A stretch of DNA of 64,000 bases from Bryopsis sp. KO-2023 (taxonomy: Eukaryota > Chlorophyta > Ulvophyceae > Bryopsidales > Bryopsidaceae), in assembly GCA_030272585.1 (NCBI GenBank), contig BSYQ01000005.1, positions 2,418,001-2,482,000 on the forward strand, written 5' to 3'. Position numbers and translations under genes: made by a program. Position 1 is the stretch's first letter, and each line of letters opens with the position of its first letter. Shown here in pieces: positions 11,389 through 20,723 of the stretch. The notes below the pieces were generated by a model. It did no database searches and was not told where the DNA came from. It saw nothing but the letters and a program-made list of their open reading frames with translations.

Positions 11389-13365
11389 ACAGGGATCATT
11401 ACCACCCTGGTCACGTTTTACTTGAGACTATCTTTCTAGCTAGGAGAAACATCTTAAGTAGAGGAAGTCGATCTGGAACACAATCCAAACGGGATACCAG
11501 AAAGACTTAGGAAAAGAAGCGCCAAGAAGAACTCGCAGAAAAGCCTAAGGAAAAGTATCCATCTTTTCTAGCGAACGGGCAGCACTCTTTTCCCGTGATT
11601 AGGACTGTGGAGGTTTGTAGGACGGGTCAGGGGTCAGTTCTAACTCCGGGAAGGCTTACCTAAGGCACAGACCACACGCTTGTAGCAAATGACGGCGGGT
11701 GATGGCGACATTGGATCAAGTGATGGGTTAATGTCGGACCTGTACGTCACGTGCTTGTGCCACAGGTGAGACTGAGTGGACTAAGGCAAGTTGGGGTAGC
11801 ATCAAACAGGCGTAAACCCGCGAGGTGATGGTGACCTCAATAGAGTGTTACATTGCCTAAGTGCGTTAGTTAATACGCCTAGCGTATCTTAAGCGGTAAA
11901 CTCATCAATTCGTCCTGACATTTCTCAGGCGCGCATACGGAAAAGTTGGAGACTAAACGGAACCGAGCGCAGACCGGAAAAAGAGAATGTCAAAGCACAG
12001 CCCGATCATGTGGCGCGGTGGTGATAAGGCGGACAAAGGGAAGGAGTTGAGTGGGAAGAGGAAGACAGTGAAAAAGACGCAAGCGGAGGCGGCAAGAAAG
12101 GCGGGAGCCTTGGCGGAAAAATTGCCGGAAAAAGCCTTGCCGACGCTTGTCCACCCAACAAACCACCGGAACCCCTTGTCCCACCACCACACCTAAAAAC
12201 TCTCTTGACGCCAGAAAAAAAAAAAAAAGAGGAAAGGCTGGCAAGCAGACAGCGTTAGCACGACTTCAAAACTTTGAAGCTTCGTTGCTGAAGGGCACTC
12301 CAAAGCTCGCGATCCACCCACCGGAAAAACCTAGTTCCAGAACAAGAAAAATACTCGACCGGGACTCCGACCCGGCGATGGTCCTAGCCCGATATCAACG
12401 GTGACAGGAGCGATGTGTTGGAACTACGTGCAGAACGCGACGCTCAACGCGCGCGGGCGGATCAGGCAGAGCAGCAGCTGAGCAAATTCAAAAGCGTCGC
12501 TAAACGACTTTGCGACCAAGTGTCCGGGCTCGAACACGAACTGGACATTGCGCAGCAAGCAAAGGGCACAGCCGAACAGGAGTTGCGACAAATGCAGAAG
12601 GAGCTTGACACTGCCAACCAGGCCAAGAAAAAGCTTCAAGCGCAAGTCGCGAAACAGCAGCCACACCTTGTGTCCACGGCGACTACGAACGATGTTATCG
12701 GACAAGGTGTTGGACCTGCTGCTGCTAACAGAGACGGAGAGGAACCCGTGTATCATGGCATAGGAAGCGTACCGGTTAACCACCGGCTGGCCGGATATGA
12801 TTACGGGTGGTGGACAAAACTCTGGATCGAATTAGGAGTCGAGCACCAGGGACACTTTCCGGTACCTGATTTGCCAGCGGAGCTGCAAGACAACCCATAA
12901 CCAAGGCGCATACGCGACCTGACCGAGGGGAAGCATGACGAAAAATGGCGAACCGGAGAAGGAATATGAGGACCAAGCCGAATCAGAGAAACAAGTCGAA
13001 GAAGGCGAATTGCCAGACCCGGGAACAAAACCAAAACCAGATGACGATAAAAAGTCCGTCGGAGCCAAGCTCACGTTCATCAAGATGTACTTTAGAGTTG
13101 GAGAAAAGCGCAGACCAAGAAACCGACCAAGCACGAGACCAAGCTAGAGAACAAGCCTCGAGACCGGACGGGGTTTTCTTGCAGGGTTTTTCATAGAACT
13201 GGTTTGGGACTTTTCGTGGGATTAATAGTGGTTTAGTTTGACGTTTGTTTGGGTTTTTTGTTGGGGTTCATTCGGGTTTCTTTTCTAGTTTAGTTCGACC
13301 TTTTTCTTTCGCACTTCCTAGGTTGTGACGGGTGTGGACACCCTCTCGTGGGGGGGGGGACAAAT
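11389..13365 (+). other. Long 3' region of element A with extra small reading frames
   Basis: Nearly 2 kb between the pol stop and the 3' LTR, unusually long for a chromovirus. It holds several lysine- and proline-rich small open frames between about 11987 and 12404, the coiled-coil frame listed separately at 12415-12900, and another charged frame at 12935-13147. I cannot match any to a known domain. The end carries the polypurine tract. Confidence 0.6.
12415..12900 (+). CDS. Unrecognised coiled-coil reading frame downstream of pol in element A
   Basis: A 161-codon frame. The first 85 residues or so form a heptad-like Glu/Lys/Gln/Ala-rich coiled coil (LRAERDAQRARADQAEQQL at the start); the rest is a compact globular-looking tail with several Trp, Tyr and Gly (YDYGWWTKLW). 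No recognised domain. Possible readings: an added structural ORF of this retrotransposon lineage, or a chance open frame. It has no obvious start context. Position between pol and the 3' LTR means it would need a separate message or re-initiation. Confidence 0.35.
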   Translation: MLELRAERDAQRARADQAEQQLSKFKSVAKRLCDQVSGLEHELDIAQQAKGTAEQELRQMQKELDTANQAKKKLQAQVAKQQPHLVSTATTNDVIGQGVGPAAANRDGEEPVYHGIGSVPVNHRLAGYDYGWWTKLWIELGVEHQGHFPVPDLPAELQDNP

Positions 13366-13521
13366 TGATAGTGTGAGTTCCTGGGTTTTCGGGTGTAGTA
13401 CGACTTAGGATGTACGACAGGGTTTAAAGGGCAGGGGGCCCTCCTGTAAAAATTATTCCTAGTGATCTCTCTCTCTCTCCTTGTGTGTGTGCCTGTGTCT
13501 CGGGGGCCTACGGCCCTATCA
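13366..13521 (+). repeat. 3' LTR of element A
   Basis: A 156-bp LTR starting TGATAGTG and ending CCTATCA, just after a G-rich polypurine tract. It contains a TC/TG simple-repeat stretch and shares a segment with the LTR at 31400-31574, including a GATGTACGACAGGGTTTA block. The partner 5' LTR would lie left of the window. Confidence 0.8.
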
Positions 13522-13934
13522 GAGCCACTTTAGAGGCACGCGGCTCTTCCCTAACTGGCTCTCTCAAGACCAACAGTTGTCTTGAACGAAAGGTCTGTGG
13601 TTCTTTTGGGGTCGTCGACCCTTGTTTTCCGCGCATCCAAAACTTCGCGACACGAAGTATTTTGCGGGGTCGTCAATTTCGCGACTTGCACCGAATCTCG
13701 AAATTTTAAAACGCGAAATTTTCAATGAACCAAGGGTGGGCGCGAAGGCTTCTTGAGTACTCCCCCTGATACAACCTATTAACACCTTTCAATGCTCCCA
13801 GTTGTACCAAAGTGGACCTCCACTATCCACTCACTACCTCGTGAGCTGACTTGTGGTACTACTGTACCGCCAATCTCACTTGTCGGTGATGTACCACACA
13901 AGCGTTACAGGTATCACGTTATGACACGTGATAG
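13522..13934 (-). repeat. Truncated LTR scrap and unassigned sequence
   Basis: The part from about 13690 to 13909 is a diverged inverted relative of the solo LTR at 34752-35048 (shared GGGTGGGCGCGAAGGC block and the CTCACTACCTCGTGAGCTGA block). It ends in GTTACA as expected for an inverted LTR terminus. The stretch 13522-13690 is unassigned. Confidence 0.6.
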
Positions 13935-14697
13935 CATACTATGGATCCGATCGCCGACCAGACCTGCCAGGGCCGATCACTGATCTAATCGACCCATCCG
14001 ATTAATCGGCGGTTTTTGTTCGGCTGACCATCGATCAAGCCGATCAGATTTCGCCGATCAGGTGCCGACAAGGCGCGGCGCTTGATCAATCGGATCATGA
14101 TCGGTCATTTTCGATGAATTGAACGGTCTCACAGAAATGCCTACAAGTCACCACCCGAAGGTGTTGACATACGTGATCAGTCGGTACGACAAACTGAGGT
14201 ATATAATGACACGGATGACCTAGTAACCGTGGCTCAGAGTGGTCCAAGCGTCGATGCGCTTGCTTCCACTCTATGAGGATTCTGGTTCGAATCCTTCCAC
14301 CCAAGAAACACCTTCGGGTGGTGACTTGTAGGCATTTTCGTGAGACCGATCAATTGATCATGATGCCGATCAATGACAAGGTACCGACCATGGTCGGAGC
14401 AGATCGGATCAACGTCCGATTAATCGGCGTTTCACCGATTATAGTCGGCCGATCACGTGCCGGCAGGTCGCAGCGCTTGATCGTGATCGTGGTGGTGATC
14501 GGAAGACCGATCCCGATTACGACCAAGCATTGATCGGCCGATCACGATCATGATGATCGATCAAAAGTTAAAAAAAAATAAATTCGATCATTTCTAATCT
14601 TGGACGGAACGAAATCGTGTCAGGTCAGATCAATGAAACGACCTGTCCTGACATCGGTTCTGGACGACCGATCTTTGACGATTACGTCCATAGTATG
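13935..14697. mobile_element. GATCGG-rich hAT-like element, copy 4 (one tRNA-like module, no matching flanks)
   Basis: Ends CATACTATGGA and TCCATAGTATG are present, but the 8 bases on either side (CGTGATAG and AGTACAAC) do not match. Only the right tRNA-like module remains (B box GGTTCGAATCC at 14284-14294); the left is missing although its flanking CACCACCCGAAGGTG block survives. It may have arisen by recombination between two copies, or a flank was lost. Confidence 0.85.
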
Positions 14698-14741
14698 AGT
14701 ACAACAGTGCAGCGGTACAATAGTGTGACACCCTTGGAGCC

Positions 14742-14973
14742 CAGAGTTGTGCCGACGTCGTTTTTGCGACAACGACAACGGCCGTTAACCGTTAACGCCG
14801 TTAACGGCCATTGTCGTTGTCGCAAAAACGACTTCGGCACGACTCTGATACGTTTTCCGATGATGGGATGTGAGTGCTACTTGTTTTTCGCACCAAAGTG
14901 TGAGCGAAATCTACTATTCAGTGAGTGTGACTTGATGCAGAGTTGTGCGCCGTTGCAACGGCGCACAACTCTG
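14742..14973 (+). mobile_element. hAT-like miniature element, CAGAGTTGTGC family, copy 1
   Basis: A 232-bp element with inverted ends CAGAGTTGTGC and GCACAACTCTG and 8-bp duplication TTGGAGCC (14734-14741 and 14974-14981). It starts with a long near-perfect hairpin (GTCGTTTTTGCGACAACG and its complement) and ends with a short one (GCGCCGTTGCAACGGCGC). No coding capacity. An inverted copy of the same length lies at 42962-43193. Confidence 0.9.
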
Positions 14974-14981
14974 TTGGAGCC

Positions 14982-15399
14982 ACGACTGCAACCAAGCTTG
15001 ATGGAGTTGATGGATGATGATGTGGCAGCCATCAAAATCGGGTTGTCAATCGGACGTGTGAATTCTCGTGGAATAGGGGCACGTTCACAATTGAGGTGGC
15101 AAGGAGAGGTGTGAATTCCTAGTGAATAGTGACACGTCGACAGGAACAAGGGTTTGATGCGTTGTGGTGCTAGGGGATAAGAGTGTGGAAGGAAAAGGTC
15201 GTATCTTGTTTATAACTTTATTCGTGTAAGGAATTCTATCTAACGAGACGTTTGTGGAAGGCACTCGTCCTCCTCTAGGAGGGCGAGGGGACCTTGAAAA
15301 AGTAGCCTCGTTGGGATCAACAAAAGACCAAGGCAGTAATATGCAAAGGTGTATCAAAGCTCTCGATGACATCAAAAAAAAAGTGGAAGTGTCCATATT
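14982..15399. other. Unassigned stretch before hAT transposase remnant
   Basis: No reliable domain. A short frame (MELMDDDVAAIKIGLSIG region) and its surroundings may be the 5' part of the hAT element, but I see no landmark. Confidence 0.3.
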
Positions 15400-16250
15400 G
15401 TGGACAGTCTCTCATCTCTTCTAACTAGATTTGATGGGACGTGCTATGCCCATCTCGTCCGTACGACGCTGTTCAAGGTTTTCACGAAGCATCAAGAGAA
15501 AGAGAGTCACATTGATCATGGTTTCAGCACCATCAAGTTTTTCGAGTTGAAGACACAACTTCAGAGTCAAATCACGTACACCAAAAAAAGTAGGGGTCGA
15601 CAGCTCTGGAACAACGCACAGGTATGCATTAGTTCGCAGTTGTACCCAATCATTGTTGACGTGAAAGAGAAAAAAAAAGAAGCCGTACAATTGTTTCCGC
15701 GCTAACCTTGCACGTGCACCCGCAGGAAAAGTGCAATGAGAGCCCCATCACATTGATCACTCCAGTGAAAACTAGAATAGGATCGACTTTGGCGATGTTC
15801 GAGCAATGCTTGAGGAAAAGGAAGAGCTTGCATGTGCTCTGCACAGACCTAGTTGAGGCAAAGTATCAAGATTGTCGCCTCTGTCGAAATCAATGGATGA
15901 TCATCTCCGCCGTTTGCGACGTTTTCAAGCCAGTACACATAGTCATTGTCAAACAACAAACCCGGGCGTCAGAATATTGGTTGCTTTCTGATGCGGTGGC
16001 AACCATGACGGAGTTATGTATAAACTTGAGGGATGAGCCGCCACCACTCCAGGACATGGAAGAGTTTGACGACGAAATCTTTAAAGAAGAAATTCGTGAG
16101 CTACGAAAGAGGGTCACCAAAGTTGTTCGTGATACTATCTTTCCATCAGTAATACCTTTGATTTCTTTCTCAGCCGGGAAGGGCCACTTGATGCTAAGCC
16201 CAATGCTTGACCCGAAGTACAAGAGTATGAGGGTTGTCTCATAGCTGATC
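15400..16250 (+). pseudogene. hAT-family transposase gene remnant with an intron
   Basis: The reading frame carries hAT landmarks: CYAHLV near the start, TRIGSTLAMFE (the family's TRW-S-MLER region), a central WxxxxxVCDVFKPV helix region and LDPKYKS near the end. An intron fits at 15622-15725 (CAG|GTATGC to CCCGCAG|GAA), phase 0, joining NNAQ to EKCNES. After LDPKYKS the frame stops at about 16244; the following GHAKAIIEMYE and AERFFAF pieces look like further transposase but the dimerisation end is not visible. The N-terminal BED finger is not seen. It is a dead copy of a plausible driver for the hAT-like miniature elements, though no terminal repeats link it to them. Confidence 0.7.
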
Positions 16251-17244
16251 AGCGACAAAGGGCACGCAAAGGCAATCATTGAGATGTATGAGACGATGTT
16301 GTTAATCCCTCTTCTAGCAGTCATCGCTGAGCGGTTCTTCGCATTTTTGGTTTGGTTTGGTTTGGTTTGAAGTGTTTCAAAAATCAACTACGACCAAAGA
16401 TTCAACACGCAATAAATGATCAATTATGATTATACGGGTCCGTCAATTACCCTGTAATAGGCCCTTTCCCTGACCTTCGCCAACGAACGTTCACACTCGA
16501 GCACGCACACAAAGCTGACAAGGTTGTTCTTACAAAAAAACCCCAAACTCCGAGAGGTCTAAGTTTCGAATCCCTAAGTACGCGGGATTCGATGACAGAA
16601 ACTAAACCGACTGCCCGACTTCCAACTCCTTCTAGCCAATCAGCATTCAATAAATCGTGTTCACTTGGTCAGTACCTTCAGAGTGCATGAGACCCTTTTG
16701 TTATTGCGCGTTTTATTCGTGCCTGTTATCATTGTCGATCGTTGTATCTTTGAAATAGGTGGTCGACGACGGCTGCCTCTCAAATGTAATCATTGATTGA
16801 TTGATTGATTGATTGAGAGTGCATGATTGTAGCTCTAGCGGTGGTGGGTTCGAATCTTGTTGGGCTCTCAATTTTGTTCTTTCTTTCTTCCTTCTTTCTT
16901 TTCTTTCCGTTTCTTTCGTTATTTTCCTGCTACATACCCGGTAATTATCCACCTATTATTCAGGTCCGTGGATAATGGGTTCAACGGATATCCGGTATTG
17001 CGATTATCCGCTGATAGTCTGCCTGGATGCTACGCCTAGAGGGCGTAAAGGGAGTTGAAACAAGGATAAAACGAAGTCGGAAAAAAGTTACAATGAGTGT
17101 CCAAATACAAGAGAATATATACCCAAGCGTGCTGTGAACTGGGAGGTATCGGGAACCTGGATAACTGTGAATTCCCCGTGAACTTTCCAGTGGGAACTGA
17201 GAACTTCCCAGTTCTAGAACGTTCGAGACCTTCTAAGCCTTCTA
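16251..17244. other. Unassigned region with simple repeats and a partial tRNA-like sequence
   Basis: Holds a TTTGG repeat (about 16345-16370), a GATT repeat (about 16791-16817), and at 16815-16869 a short tRNA-like piece with TAGCTCTAGCGGT and GGTTCGAATCT whose ends (GAGAG and CTCTC) pair. The A-to-B-box spacing is too short for a whole tRNA. The rest is AT-rich with no gene I can support. Confidence 0.4.
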
Positions 17245-18528
17245 CAGTGAGGTCACCCAATACCGCCGGTGTGTGTTAGCTCAAAAAAACCGGCAGTGTA
17301 TCGAGTACGACGGTATTCACATTATAGGTCAAGAATGACACAAAAGTCTAATCGAATGAAATCGCTGGCAAGCAAATTCGCAACCGCAGTCACATCGAAG
17401 ATTTAGTCCCAATCGCCGCGTACCATTTCGCCGCATCCCACTACGCCGCCGTCAGACAAGCGCATTTCAACACGTGGCTATACTTTTCAAACTTTTCAAG
17501 TCACTTTCGCGACGACTACGGCGCTTGAGAACGAACGTCTGTTGCCCTCGCGCGAACGGATGGGTGTGCACCAATGGCCATACTATGGATCCGATCACGA
17601 TCAGATCGGTCGCCGATCAGGTCTGGCAGGGCCGATCATCGATCACGATCGGCCGATCACCGATCTGATCGGTCGCCCAACCTGATCGGCAGTTTTTGAT
17701 CGGCCTGATCGTGATCGGCCGATCAAAAACTGCCGATCAGGTGCGACGCTTGATCGAGATCGTGATCGGGATCGGAGCTGCCGATCAGATCGGTATCATG
17801 ATCAATTGATTCCGATCATGATCGGTCCCATGATCAATTGATCGGTCCATCACAAATGCCCACAAGTCACCACCTGAAGGTGTTTCTAGAGGTGTAAGGA
17901 TTCGAACCCAAGACCTCACTAACTGGAATCAAGCAAATCAACGCTTGGACCACCCTGAACCACGATCACTAGGTCCTCCGTGTTATTATATACCTCAGTT
18001 TGTCGGACTGACTGATCAGGTATATAATGACACGGAGCACACTCTAACCGTAGCTCAGAGTGGTCTAAGCGTCGATTTGCTTGATTCCAGTTAGTGAGGT
18101 CCTAGGTTCGAATCCTTACACCTCCAAAAACACCTTCGGGTGGTGACTTGTGGGCATTTGTGATGGACCGATCAATTGACCGATCAATTGATTATGGGAC
18201 CGATCATGATCGGAATCTTAAATTAAATTCCGATCAATTGATCCATGGCCGATCATGGTCGGAGCTGATCGGATCAACGGCCGATCAATCGGCGTTTCAC
18301 CGATCTTGATCGACCGATCACGTGCCGACAGGTCGCGACGCTTGATCGTGATCGTGGTCGTGATCGGAGCTGCCGATCAGATCGATAATCGGAAGTGATA
18401 GTGAAGCTTGTGGGTGACGCAATAGCGGTCGGCTGTGTTGGTTGGATTCGTGATAACTTGCTGGCTAACGCAAGTATACTTGTGGGGTTCGTTGCTTCAG
18501 ACAACTCTCTAGCTAGCGCGGTTGTGAA

Positions 18529-19181
18529 CAGACCTGGGCCCGACCGGACCGGCAGCGAAAAACCGGTCCGGTCCGGTCCAACCTGTCCATGGACCGGCTG
18601 ACCTGTCCGGTCCAGCGAAAAAACGCCGGTCCTTGCAAGACCGGACAGGTTGTGACCTGTCCGGTCCTGTCCACTCCGGTCCAGTCAACCTCGGAAATCT
18701 GCAGAAATCTGGACCGGTTTTCTGACAGATTTTCCGTTTTTAGACAGGTCACACCCACATTTCGCCTTTATTAGACCGGCGATGTGACCTGTCTAAAACC
18801 GGAACGACCCTGGCTTGACAGGGTTGTTCTCCTGTTTTAGACCGGCTCCAGGTCGGTCTGGACAGGTGGGCTGCCTGTCCAGACCGACCTGGAGCCTGTC
18901 TAGAACAGGTCACACAATTAAGCACTTTTTAATGTGTTAACCGACTGAGAACTGATTCAATTGATTAAAGAACGAAGTATTATTTATTATTTGCATTTTT
19001 AATGCATGAATGACGTGAGCCAAGCCCACCAGCCACCGACTAGAGGGAGTCGGTCGACTCAAGGAGGATTCGAACCCGGGTTGGCTAAGCCCGAGTCGAA
19101 GACACTATCACTAGTGGACCCCACCACAGGGACGCTCAAAAGGGGGCCGTTACTTTTAAGTACCCGTTTAATTTTGGAAAA
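18529..19181 (-). repeat. ACCGGTCC-rich dispersed repeat with tRNA-like B box, copy 1
   Basis: Starts CAGACCTGGGCCCG inside the 3' LTR piece of element B. The arm is dense in ACCGGACCGG, CCTGTCC and AGACCGGC motifs. Near the other end the minus strand holds a B box GGGTTCGAATCC (19066-19077) and a Ser/Leu-like arm. A second inverted copy lies at about 45990-46641. The CAG start resembles the hAT-like ends here, but no flanking duplication was found because the surroundings are rearranged; the far end is uncertain. Confidence 0.65.
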
Positions 19182-20062
19182 TTACGGGTTTGCCAACATT
19201 GCTCTCTTTGAGCTTGGTGTAATCGACAACCCGAGATCACGCGCTACCTTGTCATTGATATAGTTTGCGGTACTTCCACAATCAATGAATGCATAAAGGT
19301 CCGTGGTCTTGATCCGTGCTTTTACTTCGTACCCTCTCACAGGCACTTCTTGAATTTTTAACAGAGGGCATGTGTCACCCTTGGTTGACGAAGTTGATCG
19401 AACTTCTGACACATTAACTCGCTCTGTGGTAGACCGCTGGGTTGTTTCTGACCCACTATCGTCTACGTCTGCAGGCAGGGACTCCTGTAGACTACTCTGT
19501 GACTCCAATGAGCCCACAGATTCACTAACAGAGGGAAGAGATGTAGATGACGCATGAGGCGCGTCCATCTCATCCGGTGTGCTTTCCTTCTGTTCATTTT
19601 TCCAATCGCAGTTGTCATGTGCCGATTGGGTAGATGTGGAGAGTGTCTCTGTTCTCTCTTCACGCGGTGTACTAGTCCGCTCCTCAGGTTTTCCGCTGTG
19701 AGTACAAACCTTTTTCGAGGCACCTACTTTTGATCTTAGCTTCCTACGCCGCCTACGAACTCTGTTTCGCTTACGACGTTTGCGTCGGCCAGGCTCAGAC
19801 GAAGCAGTTTCCTGCCTGGCGGTCAGTTTAACATTTGTTTTACATTAGGGAGGTTTTTCACCTCCTCTAACTTAGGACATTGCCTCACAGGATGACCCTT
19901 TTTTCCACAAAGATAACAATCATATCCCCCTCCCCCCTGGGGGTTCTGTCTTCCCTGATTGGCTTGTCCTCTTCCACGGTTACCACCACCGCGTCCACGT
20001 CCACCACCACCACGTCCTCCTCCTCTACCTTGTTGCTGTTGCTGCTGCTGTTGTACTCCTGC
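19182..20062 (-). pseudogene. Zinc knuckle and protease part of element B (fossil)
   Basis: On the minus strand: poly-Gln and RGG-rich stretch, a CCHC knuckle (CYLCGKKGHPVRQC, about 19895-19940), a charged linker, then the start of a retropepsin domain with FIDCGSTANYIN (about 19255-19290). Equivalent to 4560-5300 of element A. Separated from the gag region by LTR element C. Confidence 0.78.
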
Positions 20063-20067
20063 GGCAG

Positions 20068-20707
20068 TGTAAGGATTCGGCAGAATCAAAGGAGATTCAG
20101 GCAGACCTGCAGGCTTGCAGACTGGCAGTGATTGGGCTGACAGGTTAGAGCTGCAGGTTGACTGCTATGATTCTGCAGAAGCAGGAATGGTTCAGGTCCT
20201 TCAGACCTGCAGACTAAAGGACTGGTAGTCAGCAGATTGGCAGACTGACGAAGTGGCAGAGTAGTCGGGCTGACAGGGTTGCTGATGGCAGACAGGTGCT
20301 GGCAGCGTTGCAGAACGTGGGCTGCAGAGCTGGCAGGCACAAGGTTCTAGAAGGTCTTAGGTGGCAGACTCAGGACCGCAGTACCGTGCAAGGTGTCTGA
20401 GGCTGCATGTCATGAAAGGGGACTGAAAGGAACTTATTAGTTTGATGGTCTGCAACACTGATGCAGACTGATGTTATGGCTTAGGATCAGTTTGGATCAG
20501 GGTTGGAAGAAACGGTATAAGTTGTTGGGGTTTGGACATTCTTGTAACCTTAGTTTGGAACCTGATCTCGCCCTTGAACCTTGCTAGGTTCAAGTGTCTC
20601 TCCCATGGTCGTTCAATAGAACGGCAGTTCAGACTGGCAGACCGGCAGGGTCGCAGTCTTCAGTGTATTGAAGCAGAAAAAGCGATCTGCAGGGCAGATT
20701 CGTTACA
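20068..20707 (+). repeat. 5' LTR of element C
   Basis: A 640-bp LTR from TGTAAGGATTCGG to TTCGTTACA, rich in GGCAG and CTGCAG-type motifs. It appears to match 28681-29320 base for base. Confidence 0.93.
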
Positions 20708-20723
20708 TTGGTTTCGGAGCAGG

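Larger units (their letters stand above)
1..13521 (+). mobile_element. Ty3/gypsy chromovirus fossil, element A (5' LTR outside window)
   Basis: LTR retrotransposon with parts in the usual order: leader (1-473), gag region, CCHC zinc knuckle, protease, reverse transcriptase, RNase H, integrase and a C-terminal chromodomain, then a long 3' region and a 3' LTR at 13366-13521. A G-rich polypurine tract lies just before the LTR (about 13350-13361). Four DNA elements sit inside it at 2087-2498, 3356-4380, 5742-7301 and 9541-10565, each flanked by an exact 8-bp duplication of element A sequence, so each arrived after A. It is broken by these four insertions; otherwise the coding parts read open over long stretches, so it is probably not very old. 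A solo LTR with a similar sequence lies at 31400-31574. Its age by LTR comparison cannot be judged because only one LTR is in the window. Confidence 0.93.
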
